A stretch of DNA of 64,000 bases, from the NCBI GenBank assembly GCA_016188965.1, contig JACPGT010000010.1, positions 1-64,000 of the forward strand, written 5' to 3'. Made by a program: the position numbers and the translations under genes. The stretch is from Microcaldota archaeon (GTDB lineage Archaea; Micrarchaeota; Micrarchaeia; Norongarragalinales; Norongarragalinaceae). Shown here one piece after another: positions 41,553 to 48,896 of the stretch. The notes beneath the pieces are model-generated. The model did not search any database and was not told the DNA's origin. It saw only the letters and a list, made by a program, of their open reading frames with translations. Every line of letters begins with the position of its first letter. Within the stretch, counting starts at the first letter, position 1.

Positions 41553-43409
41553 ATGGTTTTGCGAAAACTTTTCGTCCTGCTTTCTGCCTTCCTTTTGTTG
41601 GGCTGCATCGGCTCGGGGCAAGGCATCGACCCCGTCAACGCCGCCAAGGCCTCCGGCCAGGTCCAGGCGTTCCTCAGCGAACACCCCAACGCCAAGATTG
41701 TCGCCGTCCTACTCGCACCGGAGCAGGTTTCGAACCGCTCCAAAGAGTATCCTGACTGCGGCGGACTGCCTGCGCAATCCATGTACCAAGTCACTTTCGA
41801 TGAGTCCGGAACCAACGCCGTCGCCTTCATCAGCGCAGACAAAGGCCAGGCCGTCTGCGTCGTCGTCAGCGGATCCGGCAAAAGCGCGTCACCTTCGGCC
41901 ACTGCCTCCGCGCCAACCCCCACTGCAGTATCGCCTTCAGCGCAAGCGTCCATCGCGCCCGGAGTGCCTTCCGAAGTGATTTCCGAAACCAAAGCAGAAG
42001 TCTCCGGCGAGCAATTGGTCGAATACCGTAACGAGAAGCAAGGATACCGCGTGCTCAAACCCTCGGCTTGGGACGCGGAAGTCGTCGAAGACTCGTACCT
42101 GCTGGTCAAGGAAAATTCCAACACGGACGCCCTCATCTGGCCCATCAAGCTCTCCGGCGAATACGCCCGCATGAACGGCCTGGACTTGGGCAACTACATC
42201 ATCGGCCTGATCAAGGATAACTATGAAGACTTCAAGGTGGAAAACATCCACGTGGCGAAAGACAAATCCAGCATGGAAGTCATCGCAACCGTGCCGGACC
42301 CCGAAGCGCCGAACGTGATGCTCAAAGTCGTCATGACTACCTTCGTCGGCGCTAACGGAAACGGTTTGCTGGCCGGCTATGAAGCCCCGGTAGGCGCGTT
42401 CGACCAAAAAGAAGCCGTCCTGCGCAAGATCGTGGCGTCGTATGCGCCCATCGTGACGGATGCCACCAAGGCAGCCGTCGGGTCCGCGCCGTCAGGCGGA
42501 AGCGTCTCCGGCGGCACGTCCGTCCAATTGACGCCCTTTGCATCAGGCGACGGCGGGTTTACCTTCAACGCGCCGTCGGGCTGGAAAATCGAGTCCCTGG
42601 GCCAATGCTCAACCAAATCCATGGCAGCGTACGACCCCCAGAACTACATCCGCCGCGTGTTCGCCATCAACACCAACACCATCGCCATGCCCGTACGCGG
42701 CAACACGGCCGAATCGGTTGCAACCGAGGGCCTGCCCGCCTTGACCCGCTACGTCGCGGCCTACGGCTCGGTTTCCAACGTGCAAGTCGTGCCCGGCTCG
42801 CGGCAGCCCTACCCGGCCACGCAGGGATTAGCCGGAATCGTCGACGCAGCAATCTTCGACATCACGTTGACCATCGACGGAAAACCGGCCAAAGGCCAAG
42901 TCGGCACGTACATCTACGATCCGTCCAACGGCGCGCTGGGCGCAGCCTACTTGAGCTTGGCCGGCGCCATCACCGAACCAGAAGCATTTGACGCGCTCAT
43001 CGGCGTGGCCACGCCAACAGACGCTCGCGGCCCGTTGGGCAAATCCGTCGGCAGCTTCCTGATCAGCCAGTCGTACGCCGATGCCTGCAGTGCGTCAAGC
43101 CAGGCCGACATCTCGCGCCGCACCGGCGACATTTCCCGCACCTTGTCGGAAACGTCGGACATCGTGACCGGCGGATACGAGGAACGCAGCCGCGTGAACG
43201 ACCGCATCGCCGAAAAGTGGTCGGACACGACGCTGGGCGTGGACCGCGTGTACAACCCGGACAGCAACGAAGTCTACCAGGTGCCGAACGACTTCTATGC
43301 CAATTACGACATCAACCGGCAGTCGTTCGAACAGCAGAACCTCCAGCAACTCACGCCGGATCAGTGGAATGACTACGCACCGTTGGATGGGCAGTTGAAT
43401 ATCCGGTAG
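41553..43409 (+). CDS. Large lipoprotein, PsbP-like and unknown domains
   Basis: The ATG at 41553 starts a lipoprotein signal (MVLRKLFVLLSAFLLLGC) with an LLLGC lipobox; the product is about 618 residues. After a domain of roughly 95 residues and a Ser/Ala/Pro linker, residues 150-310 (YRNEKQGYRVLKPSAWDAEVV onward) look like the same PsbP/DcrB-type domain seen in the 23272 lipoprotein. A second linker and a second domain of similar style follow (FTFNAPSGWKIESL). The last 100 residues are hydrophilic, with ISRRTGDISRTLSETSDI and a Tyr/Asn/Gln-rich tail that resembles a helical bundle end. Function unknown; anchored at the outer face of the membrane. Confidence 0.75.
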   Translation: MVLRKLFVLLSAFLLLGCIGSGQGIDPVNAAKASGQVQAFLSEHPNAKIVAVLLAPEQVSNRSKEYPDCGGLPAQSMYQVTFDESGTNAVAFISADKGQAVCVVVSGSGKSASPSATASAPTPTAVSPSAQASIAPGVPSEVISETKAEVSGEQLVEYRNEKQGYRVLKPSAWDAEVVEDSYLLVKENSNTDALIWPIKLSGEYARMNGLDLGNYIIGLIKDNYEDFKVENIHVAKDKSSMEVIATVPDPEAPNVMLKVVMTTFVGANGNGLLAGYEAPVGAFDQKEAVLRKIVASYAPIVTDATKAAVGSAPSGGSVSGGTSVQLTPFASGDGGFTFNAPSGWKIESLGQCSTKSMAAYDPQNYIRRVFAINTNTIAMPVRGNTAESVATEGLPALTRYVAAYGSVSNVQVVPGSRQPYPATQGLAGIVDAAIFDITLTIDGKPAKGQVGTYIYDPSNGALGAAYLSLAGAITEPEAFDALIGVATPTDARGPLGKSVGSFLISQSYADACSASSQADISRRTGDISRTLSETSDIVTGGYEERSRVNDRIAEKWSDTTLGVDRVYNPDSNEVYQVPNDFYANYDINRQSFEQQNLQQLTPDQWNDYAPLDGQLNIR

Positions 43410-43412
43410 GGC

Positions 43413-44243
43413 TTATCTTCCCTTTCGTCCTTTGGCTGGTTGATTTTTTGGACGGGAAAAATCGTCAAAATCAGCCTGTCCGGAATGTATTTGCAGCAGG
43501 CGCTCGTAATCGATAGGATAGTTGAGGTTCCATGTTCGCCAGTGAAGGTATTCTGCTGGGTGTTCATGTTCCGTTGCCTGTTCAAGCACTTGGATTAGGC
43601 CCATTTGCTTGGTTCGGCTAAGCGGAGTATTGATGAAAAAGTCGTACAGGAACTGATGCAATCGGGGTTGCAGCAGAAATGCTTTGACGGAGGGCGAATA
43701 TTGTTCGCCGCCGTCTTGCTGGCGAGCAGCACACACGGGTACGATATGTCCGTTCACTTTTTTCTTTGTAGGTAGTTTTACCGTCTCAGCAAGGAAAACG
43801 GATTTCTTGGTCTGCCGTGATCTTCGTACCAGCGCGGCAATGGCGCCCTCTTGGAAATAATTATCTCCATGGCTGAAAAGGAATGGGTCGTTTCCGATGA
43901 ATCGTTGTACTTCGGGTTTAACAAGATCCCGTCGAAGAAAGTTGCTTCCGCGTTGGTATTCCGTTGCGTCATCCAGGACCATGCAATGATACGTCATTTC
44001 GGGATATTTTCCTCCTTCAATGAACTGGCTGACCTCTTTAGCCTGTTCATGATTCCTCAAGAGGATCATGACTTCCTTGATTCCGGCATCCTTCATCTGC
44101 TGGAGTTGATGGTAAACTACCGGTTTGCCGCCGACTTCAACATGTATTTTCATGATTTTTCCGCGGGTGACCGGCGTCATACGCCCGCCTAGACCCATCG
44201 AACTAATGATGGCTTTTCTCACCGACCCACGCCAAATCGCCAT
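43413..44243 (-). CDS. Sugar-phosphate nucleotidyltransferase-like protein
   Basis: The 276-residue protein has the nucleotidyltransferase signature near its N-terminus: AIISSMGLGGRMTPVTRG followed by KIMKIHVEVGGKPVVYHQL, a variant of GxGTRLxPxTxxxPKxxxPVxGKP. SHGDNYFQEG matches the metal-binding D motif (usually xGDNxF) of the glucose-1-phosphate thymidylyl/uridylyltransferase family. It would make an NDP-sugar for glycan synthesis. The sugar is unknown, and an extra C-terminal basic tail (RPKNQPAKGRKGR) is unusual. TATA-like GAATTAATAC lies about 25 nt upstream of the ATG. Codon use is more AT-rich than its neighbours, perhaps a sign of later acquisition. Confidence 0.8.
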   Translation of the reverse strand: MAIWRGSVRKAIISSMGLGGRMTPVTRGKIMKIHVEVGGKPVVYHQLQQMKDAGIKEVMILLRNHEQAKEVSQFIEGGKYPEMTYHCMVLDDATEYQRGSNFLRRDLVKPEVQRFIGNDPFLFSHGDNYFQEGAIAALVRRSRQTKKSVFLAETVKLPTKKKVNGHIVPVCAARQQDGGEQYSPSVKAFLLQPRLHQFLYDFFINTPLSRTKQMGLIQVLEQATEHEHPAEYLHWRTWNLNYPIDYERLLQIHSGQADFDDFSRPKNQPAKGRKGR

Positions 44244-44350
44244 GGTTCAATAAAGCCCGTCACCGTATTAATTCTGTTTGGGTGTTTTGGGACGCTGCAA
44301 AACCTTGAAAAACCCGACCCACCCCAAATGATTGCAGACATATCCCTAAT

Positions 44351-44462
44351 GGCGATGGTCGTCTAGCCTGGTTAGGATAGGGGACTGTGGTTTTCCAACG
44401 GCTTAGTGGTCCGTTGGCAAAGCAGACATCCCCTGACGGGGGTTCAAATCCCCCCCTTCGCC
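44351..44462 (+). tRNA. tRNA-His (anticodon GTG) with intron
   Basis: After removing a 37-nt intron, the sequence folds as a full tRNA. The extra 5' G typical of tRNA-His is encoded at 44351 and faces C73 (44462). The acceptor stem GCGATGG pairs with CCTTCGC, with one T-T mismatch. The D arm is GTCT/GGAT and the anticodon stem GGGGA/TCCCC. The loop reads CTGTGG+A, with anticodon GTG. The T arm is GGGGG-TTCAAAT-CCCCC. CCA is not encoded. A T-rich run about 10 nt downstream probably ends the transcript. Confidence 0.93.
44391..44427 (+). other. Intron of tRNA-His at position 37/38
   Basis: The 37-nt intron lies between tRNA bases 37 and 38, the usual archaeal site. It forms a canonical bulge-helix-bulge: exon CTGT pairs with intron GCAG (one G-U), the 5' bulge is GG^T and the 3' bulge AC^A, cut at the carets. 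The intron interior has a perfect 7-bp stem CCAACGG/CCGTTGG. This is the substrate of the archaeal splicing endonuclease. Confidence 0.88.
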
Positions 44463-44465
44463 CTG
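44451..44465 (+). repeat. Direct repeat, left copy, at 3' end of tRNA-His
   Basis: CCCCCCTTCGCCCTG spans the T-arm/acceptor 3' end of tRNA-His. The identical 15 bases recur at 44699-44713, 248 bp downstream. Integrated elements that target tRNA 3' ends leave such repeats as attachment sites, but no integrase is seen here. Confidence 0.75.
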
Positions 44466-44698
44466 ACCCGTTTTTCTTTCCCAAAGAAAAACCGGTCGAG
44501 CAAAAAGAAAAGGTTTTAGTTTGCGAATCAAATTTGAAGGGGGGTCGAGGCGGGCGGAAGTAGCGATGGTCGATAGACGACCATCGCTTGCAACCGTTCC
44601 GCGCCAAGGACGACGCAAATCCATGAGGGATTTGCGAAGGCCACAATTCCTGTACGGAATTGTGTGCGAACGCTTCCCCTGGGTCGACCGTTCCAACT

Positions 44699-44713
44699 CC
44701 CCCCTTCGCCCTG
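44699..44713 (+). repeat. Direct repeat, right copy, of the tRNA-His 3' end
   Basis: CCCCCCTTCGCCCTG is an exact 15-base copy of the tRNA-His 3' segment at 44451-44465. Bases before it (CCAACT) also resemble the tRNA T-loop side (TCAAAT). It closes the structured segment and is followed by CC and seven T residues. Confidence 0.75.
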
Positions 44714-44715
44714 CC

Positions 44716-44722
44716 TTTTTTT
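44716..44722 (+). terminator. T7 tract ending the structured segment
   Basis: Seven T residues follow the right direct repeat. This is a typical archaeal intrinsic terminator and would end plus-strand transcription before the translin gene at 44782. Confidence 0.5.
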
Positions 44723-44781
44723 CATGGAAAGAAGCGCTTTTGAGTACGTTTTGGTATTGTTTTACTTGGAGTTGACCGTTT

Positions 44782-45339
44782 ATGACCTTGGAAAAGACCG
44801 TTGACGCGTTGGACAAGAAGTTTTCCGAACAGGAAAAGGCCCAGGATGCGGCCCTCTCCCAGAGCCGTTTGGTCATCCGCGACTGCGCCAAAGCCATCCG
44901 CCACCTACACACGGGCCATGCCGAAGAGGCGCATGTCGTGATAAAGACGCTGGATTCCGATGTCAAGAAGCTACAGAAGGCCGCAGGCGAGGATTTCGCG
45001 CACATCGCGACGTCGGCGTACCAGGAATACGCGGAAATCAAGTGCCTGGTCGCATTGCTGGAAAAGAAAGAACTGCCCACGCCGTCGGACTTGGGAATCG
45101 ACGAGTTGTCGTATTTGGCCGGTTTGGCTGATTGTGTCGGCGAATTGCGGCGGTCGCTGCAACTGGCTTTGAAAGCCGGAAAGAAGAAGGACGCGGAATA
45201 CCTCTTCGAGAAGATGAATTACATTTACGACAATTTGATGGTGCTCAAATACAGTGGCAGCATCGTCGGCCAGTTGAAGCGGAAACAAGATATGATTCGC
45301 AGCCAAGTGGAGTACGCGCGAAGCGAGATGTTGCGCTAA
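44782..45339 (+). CDS. Translin-family protein
   Basis: The 185-residue all-helical protein matches archaeal translin/TRAX homologues, most clearly in the C-terminal half: LSYLAGLADCVGELRRSLQLAL followed by AEYLFEKMNYIYDNLMVLKYSGSIVGQLKRKQDMIRSQVE. The LAGLAD-C-GELRR segment and the K-x-D-x-x-R near the C-terminus are the most conserved parts of the family. In eukaryotes translin-TRAX binds and cuts single-stranded RNA, including tRNA 5' leaders; archaeal homologues have reported ribonuclease activity, though the catalytic acidic residues were not verified here. It lies just after tRNA-His and the structured segment. GGAG precedes the ATG by about 12 nt. Confidence 0.9.
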   Translation: MTLEKTVDALDKKFSEQEKAQDAALSQSRLVIRDCAKAIRHLHTGHAEEAHVVIKTLDSDVKKLQKAAGEDFAHIATSAYQEYAEIKCLVALLEKKELPTPSDLGIDELSYLAGLADCVGELRRSLQLALKAGKKKDAEYLFEKMNYIYDNLMVLKYSGSIVGQLKRKQDMIRSQVEYARSEMLR

Positions 45340-45350
45340 ACGGTAGGTAT

Positions 45351-45393
45351 TCCTTTTTCATTTTTGATTTTTTTTTGTTTTCCTTAATTTTTC
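45351..45393 (+). terminator. T-rich terminator after translin gene
   Basis: Several T-runs (TTTTT, TTTTT, TTTTTTTTT, TTTTT) within about 45 bp follow the translin stop codon and lie between it and the convergent fibrillarin gene. This is the form of an archaeal intrinsic terminator on the plus strand. Confidence 0.6.
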
Positions 45394-45409
45394 AACCGTG
45401 CTTTTTCAA

Positions 45410-46087
45410 TTATTTTTTCTTGACAAAAACCGCAAACATATGGTCCGCCTCGTACGGGTCCAATCGCACTTTTTCGACGAGTTCCAGATGGGCGTGCGGG
45501 TCGGCAAGGATCTTGGCGATGACTTTTTCGTAGATGGAATCCGGGTTGGCCGCCGAGTCGATGGAGCGGGCCTTGATGGCCAACATGGCGTATCCTCCGG
45601 TTTTCAGGCACGCCGTGGCGTTATGGGCCAAAATGTCGTCCTGCTCGCGCGCGGCCACGTCTTCGAACACCACGTCGACTTTCCCCACGTCAGCGGCGTA
45701 TTCCTGCGGTTGGCTCGCGTCGGCCAGGATGGGAAAAATGTTGCCGCGTTTTTCGCAGACGAAAATCAGGTCGCGCAACGCGCGCTTCGATATTTCGACG
45801 CCGAAAATCTCGCCGTCCGGGCCGATGACATCAGATAGGAAGGAACACGTCACGCCTTGCGCCGCGCCCAAGTAGAGGACCTTGGCACCGGTTTTGAACG
45901 GGAACGTCTTGAGGCCTTGGACCATGGCGGCGGATAGCTTGCTGTGTTCCGGAGCCCAGTGGCGGAACTCGCCGTCCGGCAGCCGGAGGATCTTTTCTCC
46001 ATGGACTTTGAATCCGGGCGTGATGCTGCGGGTGTACGGTTGGCCGCGGAGTTTGTAGACGCCTGGGAAAAAGACTTCGCGTTTCAT
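45410..46087 (-). CDS. flpA: Fibrillarin-like rRNA/tRNA 2'-O-methyltransferase
   Basis: The catalytic subunit of C/D-box ribonucleoproteins, which methylates ribose at guide-RNA-selected sites. The 225-residue protein shows WAPEHSKLSAAMVQGL, the SAM-binding VLYLGAAQGVTCSFLSDVIG, GEIFGVEISKRALRDL, VDVVFEDVAAREQDDIL and a catalytic lysine region MLAIKARSID. Length is normal for archaeal FlpA. TATA-like CCTTAAAAATCC lies about 24 nt upstream of the ATG, suggesting a leaderless mRNA. The Nop5 and L7Ae partners are not in the window; in many archaea nop5 lies next to this gene. Confidence 0.96.
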   Translation of the reverse strand: MKREVFFPGVYKLRGQPYTRSITPGFKVHGEKILRLPDGEFRHWAPEHSKLSAAMVQGLKTFPFKTGAKVLYLGAAQGVTCSFLSDVIGPDGEIFGVEISKRALRDLIFVCEKRGNIFPILADASQPQEYAADVGKVDVVFEDVAAREQDDILAHNATACLKTGGYAMLAIKARSIDSAANPDSIYEKVIAKILADPHAHLELVEKVRLDPYEADHMFAVFVKKK

Positions 46088-46113
46088 GGATCTTTTGATG
46101 GCTTTGCGGATTT

Positions 46114-47535
46114 TTAAGGTGATTTTCGGCTCGGGAGTAAAGAGACGGTACCACGGAGGCCGTCAACTCGGATTTTCCGGCCGCTTTGGAGGACCTGGGT
46201 GGCCGAATGTGTGCCTACTACGCAGGGAATGACCAATTCGCGTGCGATGATGGCGGCATGGCATGTCACGCCTCCTTCGTCCGTCACCAAGGCGGCGCAA
46301 CGTCGGATGTAGGGCACGAAGTCCTGGCGGGTCATGGTCGCCACCATCACGTCGCCGGCGCGGATTTTGGGCAAGTCTTGGTTGGTCAGGACGATGCGGA
46401 CGGTTCCGACTGCGGTTCCAGGACTGGCCGAAATTCCACGAAGCAACTTTGCGGCAGCGCCGTGTACTCCTGATTCCGGCAAGCCCGTCGTTAACTGCAG
46501 GCGGGTCGGCGTTTCGAGCATGGAAAAACCGCTCTGGCGGGCTTTGGCGGTTTGCCGCATCCCCGGCCGGGACCCGGAGTCTTTTAAGAGCAGGCTGATT
46601 TCGTTGCAGGTCAGAAGAGAGACGTCGGCGATGGACATTCCGGCACGCCGGGCGATTTCACCGTAGAGGTTGCGCAACGCCAGGTTCATCTTTTGCCGCA
46701 GCGTGTCGCGGTAATCCCGCAGGTACGCCAAGTCGGAAAGCATGCAGATTTGGGCGAGTTCCAGGCCGTTTTTTGGCAAACCGAGTTTGGATATGAGCCG
46801 GGGGAATTTTCGGCGTCTTTGCAAAAAAAGCCGCTGCAACCGGCGTAGTTCATTCTGGGGCTTACGGATGCGGGCCAGTTCTTTTCCAAAGTGCTCGAAG
46901 TCGTACGGTTCGTGGTTGAAGTCGAAGACGGGGATATGCGCGAAGCATCGGGCGTGGTTTTCAAGACGGGTTCGGCGGCGTCGGGCATCCGTTTCCGACG
47001 CGATGCGCAGCAGGCTTTGGCGTTCACGGATGGCGTCGTTGGGTGCCAACGGCGACGAGAATTCTAACAGCAGTTCGTCGGCAAGGTCGGGAATGGCTTT
47101 GCGGAGGGACTCCGCGACGGATTCGGCCAAAGGCTCGTTGATGAGAAAGACGAGCCACATGCGCGTGTAATATTCGTCGGCCATGGCGCTGACGTCGAGA
47201 AATCGTTGATGCAAAGCGGAGTCCGACAAACCGGAAAAATCATCCCGGCAGGCGCATTGGATTCTTCCGCTTTTCTTTTCGAGGAAGCGTTTCGCGTCGC
47301 GGGCGAAGGTCCGCACGAAGGCCTGGTCGGCGAGTTTTTCCCGCATGCCTTTTTCGAACCGGCGCCATTGTGCCGCATCGACGCAGTATTCCGTCTTGCG
47401 ACCGTCAAAATCGATACGGACGTCGTCTATGCCGATGCCGAAGGGTTTGCGCATGCGCCAGAACGCGTGGTTCCACTGCTGGGCGACTTGCACGCCGATG
47501 CGGCGCGTCACGAGCAGGTGCCAGACGTTTGCCAT
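46114..47535 (-). CDS. PEP-utilising-enzyme mobile-domain protein
   Basis: The last 90 residues of this 473-residue protein are the swivelling phosphohistidine domain of PEP synthase / pyruvate phosphate dikinase: GDVMVATMTRQDFVPYIRR followed by ALVTDEGGVTCHAAIIAREL, with catalytic His in TCHAA, and VVGTHSATQVLQSG. The remaining N-terminal 370 residues are helical and charged. They contain no ATP-grasp motifs and no PEP-binding TIM barrel, so the usual phosphotransfer chain is absent. Similar proteins exist in archaea without known function. It may take its phosphate from a partner or bind PEP-synthase substrates. It stands alone, divergent from a small-membrane-protein run. Confidence 0.8.
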   Translation of the reverse strand: MANVWHLLVTRRIGVQVAQQWNHAFWRMRKPFGIGIDDVRIDFDGRKTEYCVDAAQWRRFEKGMREKLADQAFVRTFARDAKRFLEKKSGRIQCACRDDFSGLSDSALHQRFLDVSAMADEYYTRMWLVFLINEPLAESVAESLRKAIPDLADELLLEFSSPLAPNDAIRERQSLLRIASETDARRRRTRLENHARCFAHIPVFDFNHEPYDFEHFGKELARIRKPQNELRRLQRLFLQRRRKFPRLISKLGLPKNGLELAQICMLSDLAYLRDYRDTLRQKMNLALRNLYGEIARRAGMSIADVSLLTCNEISLLLKDSGSRPGMRQTAKARQSGFSMLETPTRLQLTTGLPESGVHGAAAKLLRGISASPGTAVGTVRIVLTNQDLPKIRAGDVMVATMTRQDFVPYIRRCAALVTDEGGVTCHAAIIARELVIPCVVGTHSATQVLQSGRKIRVDGLRGTVSLLPSRKSP

Positions 47536-47645
47536 GATTTGTTGCCTAGGGAATCGGCATACAAAAACCGATGCGTCCCTTCGCCGGATCCGCCTGGAAG
47601 CTATTTAAGCCGGCGCATCGTTGTAGGCTTCAGGTTCGAATCATC

Positions 47646-48119
47646 GTGTTGGAATTGTTCGAGACGTTGGGGGAGTTGGGCTTCGTAGTCCAACTGTTGG
47701 TCTTCACCTACAGCCTGTTTTGGCTTTATCTGACATTCCGTGACCTGCCGCTTCTGTTCGGCACGTCCGCGGTCGCCGTGGGCTTTTTGATCTTCATCCA
47801 CGGCGTGTCCGTCACCATCCTGGTGGCAGCGTTCGTCTTTTTGGTCCTGTTCGGCATGCAGATCCAGCAGGTGCTCTGGTTCGGCCTCTTCCCTCTGCTG
47901 GGTTATCACGTCATGGGCGACCGGTTGGGCCGGTCCTACGAGTCGGATCCGCAGGCCATGGAGATGCGCCGATATGACTTGGGCCAGAAACTGGAGCAAG
48001 GCATGGAATTGAGTGCGGAAGAGGCGGATTGGTTGCACAAGCAGCAGGCCCAGTCACAGATGGGAGGCATGGCCTTGCAGCAACAACAGATGATGCAACG
48101 GAATCTGAATATGGGCTGA
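47646..48119 (+). CDS. Small membrane protein, unknown function
   Basis: The GTG at 47646 gives 157 residues (VLELFETLGELGFVVQLL); the track start at 47571 would include the TATA-like CTATTTAAG at about 47601. Three hydrophobic segments span residues 10-30, 35-60 and 60-90, followed by a cytoplasmic-type charged helix and a Gln/Met-rich end (GGMALQQQQMMQRNLNMG). It begins a run of four small membrane proteins on the plus strand (to 49016). No family recognised. Confidence 0.65.
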   Translation: MLELFETLGELGFVVQLLVFTYSLFWLYLTFRDLPLLFGTSAVAVGFLIFIHGVSVTILVAAFVFLVLFGMQIQQVLWFGLFPLLGYHVMGDRLGRSYESDPQAMEMRRYDLGQKLEQGMELSAEEADWLHKQQAQSQMGGMALQQQQMMQRNLNMG

Positions 48120-48144
48120 TGAACGAAACGGCGGTTAATGGGTT

Positions 48145-48462
48145 ATGGGTTTTGAAGACATCGCATTCTGGTTCGACATCGGCAAATGGCTAATCCTGTT
48201 CTTCGTCGGTTGGTGGTGGTACAACTGGGTCCGCGAAAAGCTGGCTTTTTCGCCGTTGTTGACGCTGGTCGTATCCGCGTTGGTCGTCTATTACCTGGTC
48301 ATCGAACATCCCATCATCGGCAGTATGGGCGTCTTTGGCTGGATTCTGCTTACATCAGGTATCCTATTCATGTTGCCGTCGTTCTCGCTGGTCTTCAACA
48401 CGCTGTTTCCACGGCAATTACCTAAATCGGAAACGGATTACACGGGAGGGTACAACCAATGA
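48145..48462 (+). CDS. Small membrane protein, unknown function
   Basis: The 105-residue product has three predicted membrane segments (WLILFFVGWWWYNWV, LLTLVVSALVVYYLVI and WILLTSGILFMLPSFSLVF) and short hydrophilic ends. It starts 26 bp after the previous gene and its end overlaps the next gene's start by 4 bp (ATGA), so it belongs to one operon with them. Family unknown. Trp and Tyr are abundant at the membrane boundaries. Confidence 0.65.
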   Translation: MGFEDIAFWFDIGKWLILFFVGWWWYNWVREKLAFSPLLTLVVSALVVYYLVIEHPIIGSMGVFGWILLTSGILFMLPSFSLVFNTLFPRQLPKSETDYTGGYNQ

Positions 48463-48872
48463 TCCGCAGGCTCAAGAAGTACACGTCGTTCTACAAGATC
48501 GCGCACAACCAGCGAGTCAAGCTGTACCACCTCAAGTGGCGGCTGTTCATGATGTTGCTGGTCGCGGCAACCATGATCCTTATCTACGAATATCTCCAAG
48601 GCCGCTATCCGTACGGCGTGTACGACGCGATCAAGGGAACCAAGTTCCTGCTGGCGGACCGCGTGTTCGAATGGTTCTCCATCGGGGTCATCTTCGGCGT
48701 CGTGGCGCTTTCGGTCCTGTATGAAGGCGAATTCATCCTCAGCGTACGCCGGCTGGTCAAGCATTTCGAACAGCAGACGTTGTCCATCTTGCACCAGGCA
48801 CGTGCGCGCAAGTCCAGCCGCGTTCCGGCCAAACTTGCTGCGAAGGCTGCCAGTGGGCGCAAGCGCAGCTGA
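48459..48872 (+). CDS. Small membrane protein with basic tails
   Basis: The 137-residue product has two membrane helices (LFMMLLVAATMILIYEYL and WFSIGVIFGVVALSVLYEG) and a strongly basic N-terminus (MIRRLKKYTSFYKIAHNQRVKLYHLKWR) and C-terminus ending in many Lys/Arg residues. The basic ends would face the cytoplasm and could contact nucleic acid or lipid head groups. The start overlaps the previous stop codon. Function unknown. Confidence 0.65.
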   Translation: MIRRLKKYTSFYKIAHNQRVKLYHLKWRLFMMLLVAATMILIYEYLQGRYPYGVYDAIKGTKFLLADRVFEWFSIGVIFGVVALSVLYEGEFILSVRRLVKHFEQQTLSILHQARARKSSRVPAKLAAKAASGRKRS

Positions 48873-48896
48873 AGAAGTAAAAGCGGGGCGGCATGC

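Larger units (their letters stand above)
44538..44722 (+). ncRNA. Candidate structured RNA downstream of tRNA-His
   Basis: This stretch has no convincing ORF but many perfect helices. AGCGATGGTCG-ATAGA-CGACCATCGCT has 11 bp, CGCAAATCC-ATGAG-GGATTTGCG 9 bp, and CACAATTCC-TGTAC-GGAATTGTG 9 bp; all three loops are 5 nt. A closing helix GAAGGGGGG (44536-44544) pairs with CCCCCCTTC (44699-44707). A TTTTAG-containing box near 44513-44520 lies about 25 nt before the proposed start, and a T7 tract ends it. It does not match the SRP, RNase P, 5S or tRNA patterns I know. It could be an untranslated RNA gene or a remnant inserted element. Confidence 0.5.

Noticed and set aside
41492-42193. N-terminal 234 codons of track ORF 40532..42193 (-) as part of homoserine dehydrogenase
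   Set aside because: They are antisense to the lipoprotein gene; the Rossmann start MRLLVLGFGTVG at 41491 is the family start.
44541-44712. A second tRNA ending in CCTTCGCCC
   Set aside because: GCGAAGG at 44634 could pair as an acceptor, but no D, anticodon or T stem can be formed.
44528-44725. 65-codon minus-strand ORF and overlapping ORFs in the structured segment
   Set aside because: They cross perfect hairpins and repeats of the tRNA 3' end; composition is not protein-like.
47633-47642. GGTTCGAATC, a tRNA T-loop-like sequence
   Set aside because: The flanks do not form a T stem, and no acceptor, D or anticodon arm fits around it.
47571-47645. Start of the 182-codon track ORF at 47571
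   Set aside because: It would place the TATA-like CTATTTAAG inside the coding region; GTG at 47646 fits the helix start.
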